Part shown: positions 7,241 through 16,538 of the stretch, in pieces
How the letters are laid out: every line of letters starts with the position of its first letter
How positions within the stretch are numbered: position 1 is the first letter of the stretch
NCBI GenBank assembly: GCA_900551325.1
Contig: URVM01000021.1
Location: 1 to 58,707, forward strand
Source of the DNA: an uncultured Eubacteriales bacterium
GTDB lineage: Bacteria > Bacillota > Clostridia > Lachnospirales > Cellulosilyticaceae
Direction: 5' to 3'
Length of the DNA stretch: 58,707 nucleotides
Program-made: the position numbers and the translations under genes
Notes under the pieces: generated by a model
Databases searched by the model: none
What the model was told of the DNA's origin: nothing
Seen by the model: the letters and a program-made list of their open reading frames with translations, nothing else

Positions 7241-8404
7241 ATGACAAAAAAAATAGCACTTTTAGGTTCTACAGGTTCTATTGGAACCCAAACACTTGAA
7301 GTAGTAGCAAATGATCCTACATTACAAGTGGTAGGACTTACTGCACAACGAAACATTGATCTACTAGAAGAACAAATTAAACGTTTTAGTCCAAAACTTG
7401 TTTGCGTTATGGATGAGGCTAAAGCTCTTGAACTTAAAAACCGTTTAAAGAGTCAAGGTATAGATGTAGAAGTAATGGTTGGAATGGAAGGATTAATAGC
7501 TGTAGCTACGATGACAGAAGCACAAGTTATTCTAACTGCTGTAGTAGGTATGATAGGTTTACTTCCAACTTTAGAAGCTATTAAAAAAGGTAAAACCATT
7601 GCTTTAGCCAATAAAGAAACTTTAGTAACTGCAGGCGAATTAGTGATGGAGGCAGCTTCTAACTATAAGGTACCTATTTTGCCAGTAGATAGTGAGCATA
7701 GTGCTATTTTCCAATGTTTACGAGGAAATGAACATAATGCTATATCAAAACTTATTTTAACTGCTTCAGGTGGCCCTTTTAGAGACTATACAAAGGAGAT
7801 GTTAGAAGGTGTAACTGTTGAAGCTGCACTTAAACATCCGAACTGGAGTATGGGAAGTAAGATTACAATTGATTCAGCTAGTTTAATGAATAAAGGTTTA
7901 GAAGTAATAGAAGCTAAACATTTATTTAATGTAACATCAAAGCAAATTGATGTTATTGTTCACCGTGAAAGTATTATTCACTCTATGGTTGAATATAAAG
8001 ATGGATCAACTATGGCCCAGTTAGGATTACCTAATATGATGCATCCTATTGCTTATGCCCTTTATTATCCAGAACGTAAGGCGACAGCATGTGTGCACCC
8101 GTTAGATTTTACTAAAGTTGGCAAACTAACCTTTGATCCACCTAAAAAGGATTTATTCCCTTGTTTACAGCTAGCATATGATGCTTTAGAAGTTGGGGGA
8201 ACTATGCCAGCTGTACTCAATGCAGCCAATGAAGTAGCAGTAGATGCTTTCTTAAAAAGACAAATTACCTTCTTACAAATTCCACAAATTATACATGAAG
8301 TAATGACAAAGCACATATGTATAAATAAACCAAGCCTTGATGAAATTATAGGGATAGATGAATGGGCGAGAGTTATGAGTAGACAGGAGGTACAAAAACA
8401 ATGA
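7241..8404 (+). CDS. dxr: 1-deoxy-D-xylulose 5-phosphate reductoisomerase
   Basis: Dxr converts DXP to MEP with NADPH, the committed step of the non-mevalonate isoprenoid pathway. The protein (387 residues from ATG 7241; 388 from GTG 7238, either is possible) starts with the dinucleotide motif LLGSTGSIGTQTLEV, has ALANKETLV, PVDSEHSAIFQCL for metal binding, and the NWSMGSKITIDSASLMNKG substrate loop. Its stop overlaps the start of rseP by four bases. With ispG in the same operon, the host makes isoprenoids by the MEP route. Confidence 0.96.
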   Translation: MTKKIALLGSTGSIGTQTLEVVANDPTLQVVGLTAQRNIDLLEEQIKRFSPKLVCVMDEAKALELKNRLKSQGIDVEVMVGMEGLIAVATMTEAQVILTAVVGMIGLLPTLEAIKKGKTIALANKETLVTAGELVMEAASNYKVPILPVDSEHSAIFQCLRGNEHNAISKLILTASGGPFRDYTKEMLEGVTVEAALKHPNWSMGSKITIDSASLMNKGLEVIEAKHLFNVTSKQIDVIVHRESIIHSMVEYKDGSTMAQLGLPNMMHPIAYALYYPERKATACVHPLDFTKVGKLTFDPPKKDLFPCLQLAYDALEVGGTMPAVLNAANEVAVDAFLKRQITFLQIPQIIHEVMTKHICINKPSLDEIIGIDEWARVMSRQEVQKQ

Positions 8405-9426
8405 GCAAAATCATTATGATTGTTTTAATGTTTGCCCTTATTGTTTTAATTCATGAATTAGGTCATTTCTTAGCTGCACGTTTCTTTAAAGTACGTGTAA
8501 ATGAATTTGCTATAGGAATGGGACCAAAACTTTTTGGGATTAAGCGAGGAGATACACTGTATTCTATACGTGCACTTCCTTTAGGAGGATTTTGTGCTAT
8601 AGAAGGAGAAGGTGGCGATTCTTACGCTGAAGATTCTATGATGAGTAAGAAACCATGGCAAAAATTTATTATTTTTGCAGCAGGAGCCATTATGAATATG
8701 CTTCTTGCTTGGGTTATTTTTTCAAGTATTATTGGATACACTGGTTATACTAATAATGTAGTCTCTACTGTAGAACCTAATTCGGCAGCAGCCCAATCAG
8801 GACTTGAAGTAGGAGATGAAATTTTATCTGTTAATGGTATTAGAACTAAAGATTTTCAAGATATTTTAACTGTAATAGGAACTTCAAAGGAAGCTCATAC
8901 TTTCCAAGTTAAAAATGCTCAAAATGAGATTAAGACTTTAGTTATTGAACCAAGACCAAATGAAGCAGGACAGTATAAATACGGGTTTGGTGGTAGTAAA
9001 GCTAAAGCTTCTATAGGCAGAATTATTTTGGGTGGTTTAGAAATGAGTATAAATGCTTTTGTAGAAATAATAAAAGCCTTTGGACAGCTTATAACAGGCA
9101 AAGTGCCAATGAATGAATTGGCAGGTATTGTAGGTGTAGTACAAATAAGTTCTGAGGCATGGGATCAAGGTATGCAATATAGTCTAATGATGGCTATTAT
9201 GAGTGTACTTAATTTAGCAGGATTTCTTTCAGCTAACTTAGCAGTATTTAACTTATTACCTATACCTGCGCTGGACGGTGGACGTATTATATTTACTTTA
9301 ATAGAAATGATTAGACGTAAACCGATAGACTCAGAAAAAGAGGGAATGGTTCATTTTGTAGGCTTTGTGTTTCTAATGATCCTAATGGTTTTCGTACTTT
9401 ACAATGATATAGTGAGGATCTTTTAA
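8401..9426 (+). CDS. rseP: RIP metalloprotease (site-2 protease)
   Basis: This membrane zinc protease cuts transmembrane segments of regulators such as anti-sigma factors and signal-peptide remnants. The 341-residue protein has the zinc motif HELGH in its first membrane segment (residues 18-22), a PDZ domain with SAAAQSGLEVGDEILSVNG (about 125-145), and the C-terminal NLLPIPALDGGRI motif with the third zinc ligand Asp. It overlaps dxr by ATGA and is followed by ispG after 2 bases, so the three genes are tightly coupled. Confidence 0.95.
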   Translation: MSKIIMIVLMFALIVLIHELGHFLAARFFKVRVNEFAIGMGPKLFGIKRGDTLYSIRALPLGGFCAIEGEGGDSYAEDSMMSKKPWQKFIIFAAGAIMNMLLAWVIFSSIIGYTGYTNNVVSTVEPNSAAAQSGLEVGDEILSVNGIRTKDFQDILTVIGTSKEAHTFQVKNAQNEIKTLVIEPRPNEAGQYKYGFGGSKAKASIGRIILGGLEMSINAFVEIIKAFGQLITGKVPMNELAGIVGVVQISSEAWDQGMQYSLMMAIMSVLNLAGFLSANLAVFNLLPIPALDGGRIIFTLIEMIRRKPIDSEKEGMVHFVGFVFLMILMVFVLYNDIVRIF

Positions 9427-9428
9427 TC

Positions 9429-10484
9429 ATGTACACAAGAGAACAAACAAGACAGATTCAAATTGGAAATGTAAAAGTAGGTGGTGGTGCACCTGTAGCA
9501 ATCCAATCTATGACTAATACTAAAACCCATGATGTAGAAGCTACAATCAATCAGATTTTAAAACTTGAAGAAGCAGGTTGTGAAATTGTACGTGTAGCTG
9601 TGCCAGATGAGGCAGCTGCAAGAAGTATTGAAGCTATTAAAAAGGGGATTCATATTCCACTTGTAGCAGATATACACTTTGATTATCGTCTTGCCCTTAT
9701 GGCTATCGAAAATGGTATTGATAAACTTCGTATTAATCCAGGTAACATTGGTGATGAAGAAAAGGTAAGAAAAGTAGTAGAAAAGGCTGCAGCTCATTAT
9801 ATTCCAATTCGTATTGGGGTGAACTCTGGCTCAGTAGAAAAGTCACTTCTTAATAAATATGGCAAAGTGTGTGCAGAAGCCATGGTAGAAAGTGCTAAAA
9901 AGCATATAGATATTTTAGAAGCTATGAATTTCCATGATATTGTAGTATCGCTAAAGGCATCTACTGTACCATTAGCTATTGAGGCTTATAGTTTATTTGC
10001 TGAGCATTACCCTTATCCACTTCATGTAGGTATAACAGAGTCAGGGACTCTTTATAAAGGTACAGTTAAATCTTCAGCTGGGCTTGGGGCCATTTTATCA
10101 CGTGGCATAGGTGATACAATACGTGTATCCCTTTCAGATGATCCAGTACAAGAAATTGCTTGTGCAAAAGCTGTATTACAGTCTTTAGAACTACGTCAGT
10201 TTGGTGTAGAAATTATTTCTTGTCCAACATGTGGTCGTACAAATGTAGATCTTATTGGACTGGCAACAAAGGTAGAACAACTTACTGCACATATTACTAA
10301 ACCACTGCGAATTGCAGTAATGGGGTGTGTTGTAAATGGTCCAGGTGAAGCTAAGGAAGCAGATATTGGGATAGCAGGAGGCAAAGGAGAAGGTCTTATC
10401 TTTAAAAAAGGTGAAATTCTTCGTAAAGTGCCAGAAGACATCTTGCTTGATACCTTTATGAAAGAATTAGAAGAGTTACTTTAA
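9429..10484 (+). CDS. ispG: 4-hydroxy-3-methylbut-2-enyl diphosphate synthase (flavodoxin/ferredoxin)
   Basis: IspG is the [4Fe-4S] enzyme that converts MEcPP to HMBPP late in the MEP pathway. The 351-residue protein has the N-terminal TIM-barrel part with IQSMTNTKTHDVEAT and PLVADIHFDYRLAL, and the iron-sulfur cysteines in SCPTCGRTNVDL and GCVVNGPGE. Length matches the short two-domain bacterial type. It is the last gene of the operon; a strong terminator begins 22 bases after the stop. Confidence 0.97.
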   Translation: MYTREQTRQIQIGNVKVGGGAPVAIQSMTNTKTHDVEATINQILKLEEAGCEIVRVAVPDEAAARSIEAIKKGIHIPLVADIHFDYRLALMAIENGIDKLRINPGNIGDEEKVRKVVEKAAAHYIPIRIGVNSGSVEKSLLNKYGKVCAEAMVESAKKHIDILEAMNFHDIVVSLKASTVPLAIEAYSLFAEHYPYPLHVGITESGTLYKGTVKSSAGLGAILSRGIGDTIRVSLSDDPVQEIACAKAVLQSLELRQFGVEIISCPTCGRTNVDLIGLATKVEQLTAHITKPLRIAVMGCVVNGPGEAKEADIGIAGGKGEGLIFKKGEILRKVPEDILLDTFMKELEELL

Positions 10485-10506
10485 TAAAAAATCTATAATA
10501 AATATT

Positions 10507-10567
10507 AATCCCCATCTAAGTTTTTAAGGCACTTTAGTAGTTCTTAAAAGTTAGATGGGGATTTTAT
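10507..10567 (+). terminator. Strong terminator of the pyrH-ispG operon
   Basis: A perfect 13-bp stem (10507-10519 with 10551-10563) closes a 31-base apical region that itself can pair (TTTTTAAG/CTTAAAAG), followed by a T-rich stretch. Confidence 0.85.
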
Positions 10568-10578
10568 TAAGCTTTAAG

Positions 10579-10612
10579 TCAAGACTTTATTTTGAATAGA
10601 GTCTTGATTTTT
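10579..10612 (+). terminator. Second terminator hairpin after ispG
   Basis: TCAAGACT (10579-10586) pairs with AGTCTTGA (10600-10607) and is followed by TTTTT. The right arm overlaps the -35 of the next promoter. Confidence 0.6.
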
Positions 10613-10632
10613 ACATAAAAAAGAGTTATACT
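10604..10632 (+). promoter_or_regulatory. Promoter of the rimP-nusA-infB operon
   Basis: TTGATT at 10604-10609 and TATACT at 10627-10632 are 17 bases apart. A second perfect -10, TATAAT at 10641-10646, lacks a good -35 and could give an alternative start. Confidence 0.6.
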
Positions 10633-10657
10633 TTTTGTAGTATAATTTATTGTGACG

Positions 10658-10687
10658 CGAAAGAGTGGGTTAATCACCCACTCTTTC
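10658..10687 (+). promoter_or_regulatory. Perfect hairpin in the rimP leader
   Basis: GAAAGAGTGGGT pairs perfectly with ACCCACTCTTTC around the loop TAATC. It lies in the 5' leader about 85 bases ahead of rimP and lacks a T tract, so it is not a simple terminator. Similar GAGTGGG hairpins precede rimP/nusA operons of other Firmicutes as I recall, so a conserved leader element is likely; its ligand or protein is unknown to me. Confidence 0.55.
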
Positions 10688-10770
10688 TATATGCTTAGGT
10701 GAACTTTTCTAAGTAAAATGAATAGTTCATCTAGAATAAGTCAAACTATTTGTATGAGAGGATGAGTCAT

Positions 10771-11235
10771 ATGAACAAAAAACAAATAGTAGATGAAGTA
10801 ACAGCTTATCTTGAACCTATACTTGCAGAGTTTAAGTATGAACTTGTGGATGTAGAGTTTGTAAAAGAGGGGCCTACTTATTATCTTCGTATCTTTATTG
10901 ATAAAGACGGTGGGGTAACGATTGAAGATTGTCGTCTTACAAGTCGTGCCATTGAAGAAGTGTTAGATGAAAAAGATATTATTGAGCCTGCCTATATGTT
11001 AGAGGTTAGTTCACCAGGTCTTGATCGTGTAATCAAAAAACCACAAGACTTTGAACGTTTCAAAGGTGAAGTCGTTGATGTGAAACTTTATACAGCAATT
11101 AATAAACAAAAAAATCTTCAAGGTGAACTGGTTAATAAAACAGAAGAAACCCTTACAATTTGTGACGAAGATGGCGAAATAATTGAAATTCCAATGAGCA
11201 ATGTAGTAGTAGTAAGGCTTGCTATTTTATTTTAA
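10771..11235 (+). CDS. rimP: Ribosome maturation factor RimP
   Basis: RimP helps mature the 30S ribosomal subunit. The 154-residue protein has the family's two domains: the N-terminal alpha/beta part with YELVDVEFVKEGPTYYLRIF and GVTIEDCRLTSRAIEEVLD, the strand YMLEVSSPGLDRVIKKP that marks the family, and a C-terminal Sm-like barrel. ATG 10771 is 9 bases after GAGG; the start at 10750 would lie upstream of the RBS. First gene of the operon with nusA 26 bases downstream. Confidence 0.93.
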   Translation: MNKKQIVDEVTAYLEPILAEFKYELVDVEFVKEGPTYYLRIFIDKDGGVTIEDCRLTSRAIEEVLDEKDIIEPAYMLEVSSPGLDRVIKKPQDFERFKGEVVDVKLYTAINKQKNLQGELVNKTEETLTICDEDGEIIEIPMSNVVVVRLAILF

Positions 11236-11261
11236 CAGTAAAGCATTAGAGGAGGATTATA

Positions 11262-12401
11262 ATGAATCAAGATTTTATGTTAGCAATTGATCAAATTGCT
11301 AAGTCAAAGGGAATTAATAGGGATAAGCTTTTTGATGCCATCCGTCAATCAATAGAAGCAGCTTGTAAAAAACACTTCGGTAACGTAGGGCCTGTTAAAC
11401 CTATTATTCGCGTAGATATCAACGAAGAAACAGGGGATGTTAAAGTATTCGCTGTTAAAAAGGTAGTTGAAGATGAAGAGGTTATGTCAGATCTTACTGA
11501 GATTGGTGTATCTGAAGCTAAGAAGATTAATCCTATTATGAATGTGGATGATATAGTAGATGTTGAAATTACACCAAGAAACTTTGGACGTATTGCAGCT
11601 CAAAATGCTAAGCAAGTTGTTATCCAAAAAATTAAAGAAGCAGAACGTGAAATGGTATACAATGAATATAGCGTGAAGCTTAATGATTTAGTAAAAGGCC
11701 AAGTTTTAAGAAAAGATAAAAATGGTTTTATTATACAACTTGAGCATGCTGAAGCTTCTTTACCACTTACAGAGTCTATGCCAAATGAGACTTTTGAAGA
11801 TGTGATGGGTGAACAAGAAGGACTTCCACAAAAAGCATTTTTATTACTTAATGTTAAAGACTTTAATAAAAATGAGCAAAGACCAGATGCTAAGCAAAAA
11901 GGTGGTCCACAAGTTATGGTATCTCGTACCCATCCAGATCTTGTAAAACGTCTTTTTGAACAAGAAGTAGTAGAAATTAAAGAAGGCGTTGTTGTAATTA
12001 AAAGTATTGCAAGAGAAGCAGGCTCTCGTACTAAAATTGCGGTTCATTCAAATGATCCAGCAGTTGATCCAGTAGGTGCATGTGTAGGTGAAAAAGGTAA
12101 ACGTATTAGTTTAGTAGTAGATGAATTAAATGGTGAAAAAATCGACGTTGTACGTTGGAGTGAAGAACCAAGAGCATTTATTGAAGCTGCACTTAGCCCT
12201 GCAAAAGTTCTAGATGTAACTTTAGAAGAAGTTGAGACAGAACGTGGCGTAGAAAGAAGTGCTAAAGTTATTGTACCAGAAAACATTTTAACTTTAGCTA
12301 TTGGTAAAGGTGGACAAAACGTACGTCTTGCTGCTAAATTAACAGGATGGAAAATAGATATTAAGAGTCAACCAGAAAATGGGGAGGTAGAAGAGGCATA
12401 A
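11262..12401 (+). CDS. nusA: Transcription termination/antitermination factor NusA
   Basis: NusA binds RNA polymerase and nascent RNA and modulates pausing, termination and antitermination. The 379-residue protein has the N-terminal polymerase-binding domain (1-125), an S1 domain (about 135-200, KGQVLRKDKNGFIIQLEHAEA), and two KH domains with DPVGACVGEKGKRISLVVDE and LAIGKGGQNVRLAAKLTGW. It lacks the acidic C-terminal repeats of the enterobacterial form, which is normal for Firmicutes. The stop shares one base with the next ATG. Confidence 0.96.
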   Translation: MNQDFMLAIDQIAKSKGINRDKLFDAIRQSIEAACKKHFGNVGPVKPIIRVDINEETGDVKVFAVKKVVEDEEVMSDLTEIGVSEAKKINPIMNVDDIVDVEITPRNFGRIAAQNAKQVVIQKIKEAEREMVYNEYSVKLNDLVKGQVLRKDKNGFIIQLEHAEASLPLTESMPNETFEDVMGEQEGLPQKAFLLLNVKDFNKNEQRPDAKQKGGPQVMVSRTHPDLVKRLFEQEVVEIKEGVVVIKSIAREAGSRTKIAVHSNDPAVDPVGACVGEKGKRISLVVDELNGEKIDVVRWSEEPRAFIEAALSPAKVLDVTLEEVETERGVERSAKVIVPENILTLAIGKGGQNVRLAAKLTGWKIDIKSQPENGEVEEA

Positions 12402-12673
12402 TGGTAAAAGCGAAAAAAATTCCTTTACGAAAGTGCACAGGTTGCGGTGAAATGAAAGATAAACGTGAAATGATACGTATTGTCAGAGACAGTGAAGGAA
12501 ACTTTTCACTTGATTTTACAGGTAAAAAGGCAGGAAGAGGAGCCTATATTTGTAAAGACATTAATTGCCTCAACCAAGCAGAAAAATGTAAGGGCCTTGA
12601 GCGTTCTTATAAAACAAGTGTAGATAAAGAAATCTACAATCAATTAAGAAATGAGTTTGAAACACATGAGTAA
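12401..12673 (+). CDS. rnpM: RNase P modulator RnpM (YlxR)
   Basis: The 90-residue protein is the YlxR/DUF448 family: PLRKCTGCGEMKDKREMIRIV, FSLDFTGKKAGRGAYICKD and a final helical part. In Bacillus subtilis this protein binds the RNase P RNA and modulates its activity, hence the name RnpM. ATG 12401 overlaps the nusA stop by one base, so translation is coupled. The order nusA-ylxR-ylxQ-infB is conserved in Firmicutes. Confidence 0.92.
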   Translation: MVKAKKIPLRKCTGCGEMKDKREMIRIVRDSEGNFSLDFTGKKAGRGAYICKDINCLNQAEKCKGLERSYKTSVDKEIYNQLRNEFETHE

Positions 12674-12977
12674 TCCTAGAATTTATCAACTAATTGGCCT
12701 TTGTCAAAAGGCAAGACAGCTTATTTCAGGAGAATTTGCTGTAAAGCAGGCAGTACTTAGTGAACAAGTAAAATTAGTTATTGTTACAGAGGATGCGTCT
12801 AAAAATACATTAAAACTATTTAGTGATAAATGTAGTTATCGTCAAATCCCATTCTATGTATGGGGTGATAGAAACGAACTTGGACGTATGCTCGGTAAGG
12901 AAACTCGAGTGGTTGTTGGAATAAAAGACGAAAAATTAGCGGAGAAGATAACTGAGATGATTAAAAGTGATGGATAA
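12666..12977 (+). CDS. ylxQ: L7Ae-family RNA-binding protein (YlxQ)
   Basis: The 103-residue protein has the L7Ae/L30e fold, which binds kink-turn RNA: IYQLIGLCQKARQLISGEF, KLVIVTEDASKNT, and GRMLGKETRVVVGIKD are family motifs. It is the usual fourth gene of the nusA-infB operon. ATG 12666 overlaps the end of rnpM by 8 bases; an alternative ATG at 12651 would add five residues and neither has a clear RBS, so coupling to rnpM is likely. Confidence 0.88.
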   Translation: MSNPRIYQLIGLCQKARQLISGEFAVKQAVLSEQVKLVIVTEDASKNTLKLFSDKCSYRQIPFYVWGDRNELGRMLGKETRVVVGIKDEKLAEKITEMIKSDG

Positions 12978-13004
12978 AACATAATATTTTATGGAGGTGG
13001 ATTC

Positions 13005-15206
13005 ATGTCAAAAGTGAGAGTATATGAAATTGCGAAGCAACTTAATATAAGTACAAAAGAAATCCTTAATAAATTAAAAGAATATGGTTTTGCTGTACAT
13101 AGCCATATGAGTTCTTTACAAGAGGATGAAGTAAATCTGATTATGGATTACTATAAACAAGAGGATACTACAAAAGAAAAAGAAGTTGATGGTAACAAAA
13201 TCATTAAGCCACCTACACCTATATCATCTAAACCTGAAATGGCTACTCCAGTACAAAAAGTAAAAGCTGAAACGCCATCACCTGGTACCAGTGAACAAAC
13301 CGCAAAAGTTAAACAGATGCCTAATTTAACTCATCAAGTTAAATCAACCAAGGCAAAAAATAAAAAGAAAAACAAAAATAAGAGATTAGAAAAGGCAGGA
13401 AATATGGGACAACAAAAATTTGACAATGTAAATACAAAGAATTCAGAAGAAGAAATTAAGGTAATAGAAGTACCTGCAAATATTAGCATTCGTGATTTTG
13501 CAGAAAAATTAAATGTACCAGCTATTGAAATTATTAAAAACCTTATGAAAAAAGGTACAATGGCTACCATTAATCAAGAAATTGATTTTGAACTTGCAAG
13601 TCAGGTAGCAGAAGAATTTGATATTATTATTGAACAAGAAGAAGAAAAAGATTTACTTGAAGAAATCTTTAAAGAAGTTGAAGATAAAGAAGAAGATTTA
13701 GAAGCTAGACCTCCAGTAGTAGTTGTAATGGGACACGTTGACCACGGTAAAACATCTTTACTTGATGCTATTCGTTCAACACATGTTACAACAAGAGAAG
13801 CAGGTGGTATTACACAACATATCGGTGCATCAACTGTTTCATTAAATGGTAAGAAAATTACTTTCCTTGATACACCAGGACATGAGGCTTTCACAGCTAT
13901 GCGTATGCGTGGTGCTCAAGTTACAGATATTGCTATTTTAGTAGTAGCTTCAGATGATGGTGTTATGCCTCAAACAATTGAAGCCATTAACCATGCTCGT
14001 GCAGCAGGTATTGAAATTATCGTTGCTATTAATAAAATGGATAAGCCAAGTGCTAACCCTGACCGTGTTAAACAAGAGCTTGCTGACCAAGGTCTATTAG
14101 TAGAAGACTGGGGTGGAGATACTATTTGTGTACCTGTTTCAGCACTTAAAGGAGAAGGAATTGATAACCTTCTTGAAATGGTACTTTTAGTAGCAGAAAT
14201 GAACAACTACAAAGCTAATCCAAAATGTAAAGCTCGTGGTACTATTGTAGAAGCTGAACTTGATAAAGGTCGTGGACCAGTGGCTACAGTACTTGTACAA
14301 CGTGGTACATTACAAGTAGGTGATCCAATTGTAGCAGGTACAGCATATGGACGTATTCGTGCTATGGTAGATGACAAAGGTCGTCAAGTGAAAAAAGCAG
14401 GTCCATCTACACCAGTTGAAATCTTAGGTTTATCAGAAGTACCAGTTGCTGGTGACATGTTCTATGTAGCTAATAGCGACAAACAAGCTCGTCAAGCTGC
14501 AGATAAAGTTAAAGCACAAGGTCGTTTACAAATCTTAGGTAACTCACAACAAAAAGTATCTTTAGATGACCTTTATAACCAAATTCAAGATGGTCAAATG
14601 AAAGAACTTAACATCATTGTTAAAGCAGACGTACAAGGTTCTGTTGAAGCTGTTAAACAAAGTTTAGAAAGACTTTCAAATGAAGAAGTACGTATTCGTA
14701 TCATTCATGGTGCAGTAGGTGCTATTACAGAGTCTGACTTAATGCTTGCGTCTGCATCAGGAGCAATCATTATCGGATTTAATGTAAGACCAGATGCTGC
14801 AACAAAAGCAATTGCAGATCGTGAAGAAATCGATATTCGTTTATATCGTGTTATCTATAATGCTATTGAAGACATTAAAGCTGCTATGAAAGGTATGCTT
14901 GATCCAGAATTCGTTGAAAAAGTAACAGGACATATTGAAGTGCGCCAAACATTCAAAGTATCTGGTGTAGGTACAGTTGCAGGTGGTTATGTATTAGATG
15001 GTAAAGTAGGTCGTCATAGTGGTGTACGTATTGTACGTGACGGTATTGTAGTATATGAAGGTAAACTTGCATCTTTAAAACGTTTCAAAGATGACGTAAA
15101 AGAAGTTAATGCAGGATATGAATGTGGTCTTATGTTTGAACGCTTCAATGACATTAAAGAAGGTGACATTGCAGAAGCTTTCATTATGGAAGAGATCCCA
15201 AGATAG
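13005..15206 (+). CDS. infB: Translation initiation factor IF-2
   Basis: IF-2 is the GTPase that brings initiator tRNA to the 30S subunit and promotes subunit joining. The 733-residue protein has an N-terminal IF2-N helix (VYEIAKQLNISTKEILNKL), a lysine-rich low-complexity linker (about 60-145), a second IF2-N motif (SIRDFAEKLNVPAIEIIKNL), then the GTPase domain with GHVDHGKTS, DTPGHEAFTAMR and NKMD, and C-terminal barrels. RBS GGAGGTGG precedes ATG 13005. rbfA follows after 11 bases. Confidence 0.97.
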   Translation: MSKVRVYEIAKQLNISTKEILNKLKEYGFAVHSHMSSLQEDEVNLIMDYYKQEDTTKEKEVDGNKIIKPPTPISSKPEMATPVQKVKAETPSPGTSEQTAKVKQMPNLTHQVKSTKAKNKKKNKNKRLEKAGNMGQQKFDNVNTKNSEEEIKVIEVPANISIRDFAEKLNVPAIEIIKNLMKKGTMATINQEIDFELASQVAEEFDIIIEQEEEKDLLEEIFKEVEDKEEDLEARPPVVVVMGHVDHGKTSLLDAIRSTHVTTREAGGITQHIGASTVSLNGKKITFLDTPGHEAFTAMRMRGAQVTDIAILVVASDDGVMPQTIEAINHARAAGIEIIVAINKMDKPSANPDRVKQELADQGLLVEDWGGDTICVPVSALKGEGIDNLLEMVLLVAEMNNYKANPKCKARGTIVEAELDKGRGPVATVLVQRGTLQVGDPIVAGTAYGRIRAMVDDKGRQVKKAGPSTPVEILGLSEVPVAGDMFYVANSDKQARQAADKVKAQGRLQILGNSQQKVSLDDLYNQIQDGQMKELNIIVKADVQGSVEAVKQSLERLSNEEVRIRIIHGAVGAITESDLMLASASGAIIIGFNVRPDAATKAIADREEIDIRLYRVIYNAIEDIKAAMKGMLDPEFVEKVTGHIEVRQTFKVSGVGTVAGGYVLDGKVGRHSGVRIVRDGIVVYEGKLASLKRFKDDVKEVNAGYECGLMFERFNDIKEGDIAEAFIMEEIPR

Positions 15207-15217
15207 GAAGTGTATAA

Positions 15218-15571
15218 ATGGCTAATCAACGTATTACAAAAATAAATGAAGCAATGCGTAAAGAAATTTCTGAACTCGTTCGTTCAGAAATTAAAGACCC
15301 TCGTGTATCTAGTGCGATGGTTTCTGTTATGGATGTAGACACAACAAATGACTTAAAATACGCAAAAGTATTTATTAGTGTGTTACAAGAAGATAAGAAA
15401 GAAGAGGCTATTGCAGGGCTTAATGCAGCAGGTGGCTTCTTACGCAAAGAATTAGCAAGACGTATTAATTTACGTAATACCCCACAGCTTATTTTTAAAT
15501 TAGATGAAACAATCTCTTATGGTATGAAAATGTCTAAGCTGATTGATGATGCAGTAAAGGGTCACAATTAA
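15218..15571 (+). CDS. rbfA: Ribosome-binding factor A
   Basis: RbfA binds the 30S subunit late in maturation of the 16S rRNA 5' end. The 117-residue KH-like protein has RITKINEAMRKEISELVR, IKDPRV, YAKVFISVL and RRINLRNTPQLIFKLDETI, all typical. infB-rbfA-nrnA-truB is the standard Firmicute order; only one base separates it from nrnA. Confidence 0.95.
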   Translation: MANQRITKINEAMRKEISELVRSEIKDPRVSSAMVSVMDVDTTNDLKYAKVFISVLQEDKKEEAIAGLNAAGGFLRKELARRINLRNTPQLIFKLDETISYGMKMSKLIDDAVKGHN

Positions 15572-15572
15572 G

Positions 15573-16517
15573 ATGGATTTCGGTCAGATTATTGAAATCA
15601 TAAAGGCTGCCACTCATCTCACCATAAGTGCACATACAAGCCCCGATGGTGATGCCATCGGGGCTATGGTGGCTATGGGGCAAATTTGTGAGGCACTGGG
15701 AAAGCCTTATACTATTTTGTTAGAAGAACCAATCAAGCAATTTAGCTATTTACTAGATAGGTGTAATTGTAATAAAGAGCTTGATAGACCAATCCATACT
15801 TTTATTGCCTTAGACTGTGGGGATGTGGATAGGTTAGTAGGTTATGAAACTTATTTTAAGGCAGCCCATACAACGATTAATATTGATCATCATATAACAA
15901 ATACAGCATATGGTGAATATAATTTAGTGCAAAAGGAAGCCTCTTCTACTTGTGAAGTTATTTATCAGTTAGTAGAAGCCTGGGGACTTCCTTTAAATAA
16001 ACTTATAGGACAGGCACTCTATACTGGCCTTGTTACAGATACAGGTGGGTTTATGCATAATTGTACAGCACCAAGTACACATCATGCAGCAGCTAAGCTT
16101 ATTGAATTAGGCTTTGATGCACCTACTATTTATCGTAAGCTTATTCATGAAAAGTCTCTTGGAACAGTGAAATTACAAAGTATGGTAGCAACACATTTAG
16201 AATGTGTTCATCCAAAAGGACTTTATATAGCAACATTAAGTGAAGCTGAGCTTGAAACAAGTGGTGCAACCAAAGAAGATTTAGATGGTGTTGTAAGTTA
16301 TCTTAAGAATATAGAAGGTGTAGAAGTTATGGCCTTTATTTATCCTAAAGGGCCTGGTATTTACAAACTTAGTATGCGAGCTAATCCACCTTATGATGTA
16401 TCAAGTTTTTGTGCAGCATTTGGAGGTGGCGGCCATATTCTAGCAAGTGGTGCCACTTTAGCAGGAACTTTAGAAGAGGTCGTAGCTAAGGTAAAAGATA
16501 AAATGCAAACCTTATAA
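15573..16517 (+). CDS. nrnA: DHH-family oligoribonuclease / pAp phosphatase NrnA
   Basis: NrnA degrades very short RNAs (nanoRNAs) and dephosphorylates pAp. The 314-residue protein carries the DHH catalytic motifs: HTSPDGDAIGAM (metal ligands), ALDCGDVDRL, INIDHHITNTAYGEYN (the DHH motif) and TGLVTDTGGFMH, then a DHHA1 domain with the final AFGGGGHILASGATL. All metal ligands are present. It starts one base after rbfA and precedes truB by 21 bases. Confidence 0.93.
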   Translation: MDFGQIIEIIKAATHLTISAHTSPDGDAIGAMVAMGQICEALGKPYTILLEEPIKQFSYLLDRCNCNKELDRPIHTFIALDCGDVDRLVGYETYFKAAHTTINIDHHITNTAYGEYNLVQKEASSTCEVIYQLVEAWGLPLNKLIGQALYTGLVTDTGGFMHNCTAPSTHHAAAKLIELGFDAPTIYRKLIHEKSLGTVKLQSMVATHLECVHPKGLYIATLSEAELETSGATKEDLDGVVSYLKNIEGVEVMAFIYPKGPGIYKLSMRANPPYDVSSFCAAFGGGGHILASGATLAGTLEEVVAKVKDKMQTL

Positions 16518-16538
16518 ACAGCTAGAAAGAGGATGTTT

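Noticed and set aside
12651..12665. Longer ylxQ start
   Set aside because: ATG 12651 lacks an RBS and lies deeper in rnpM; ATG 12666 fits the family's N-terminus better.
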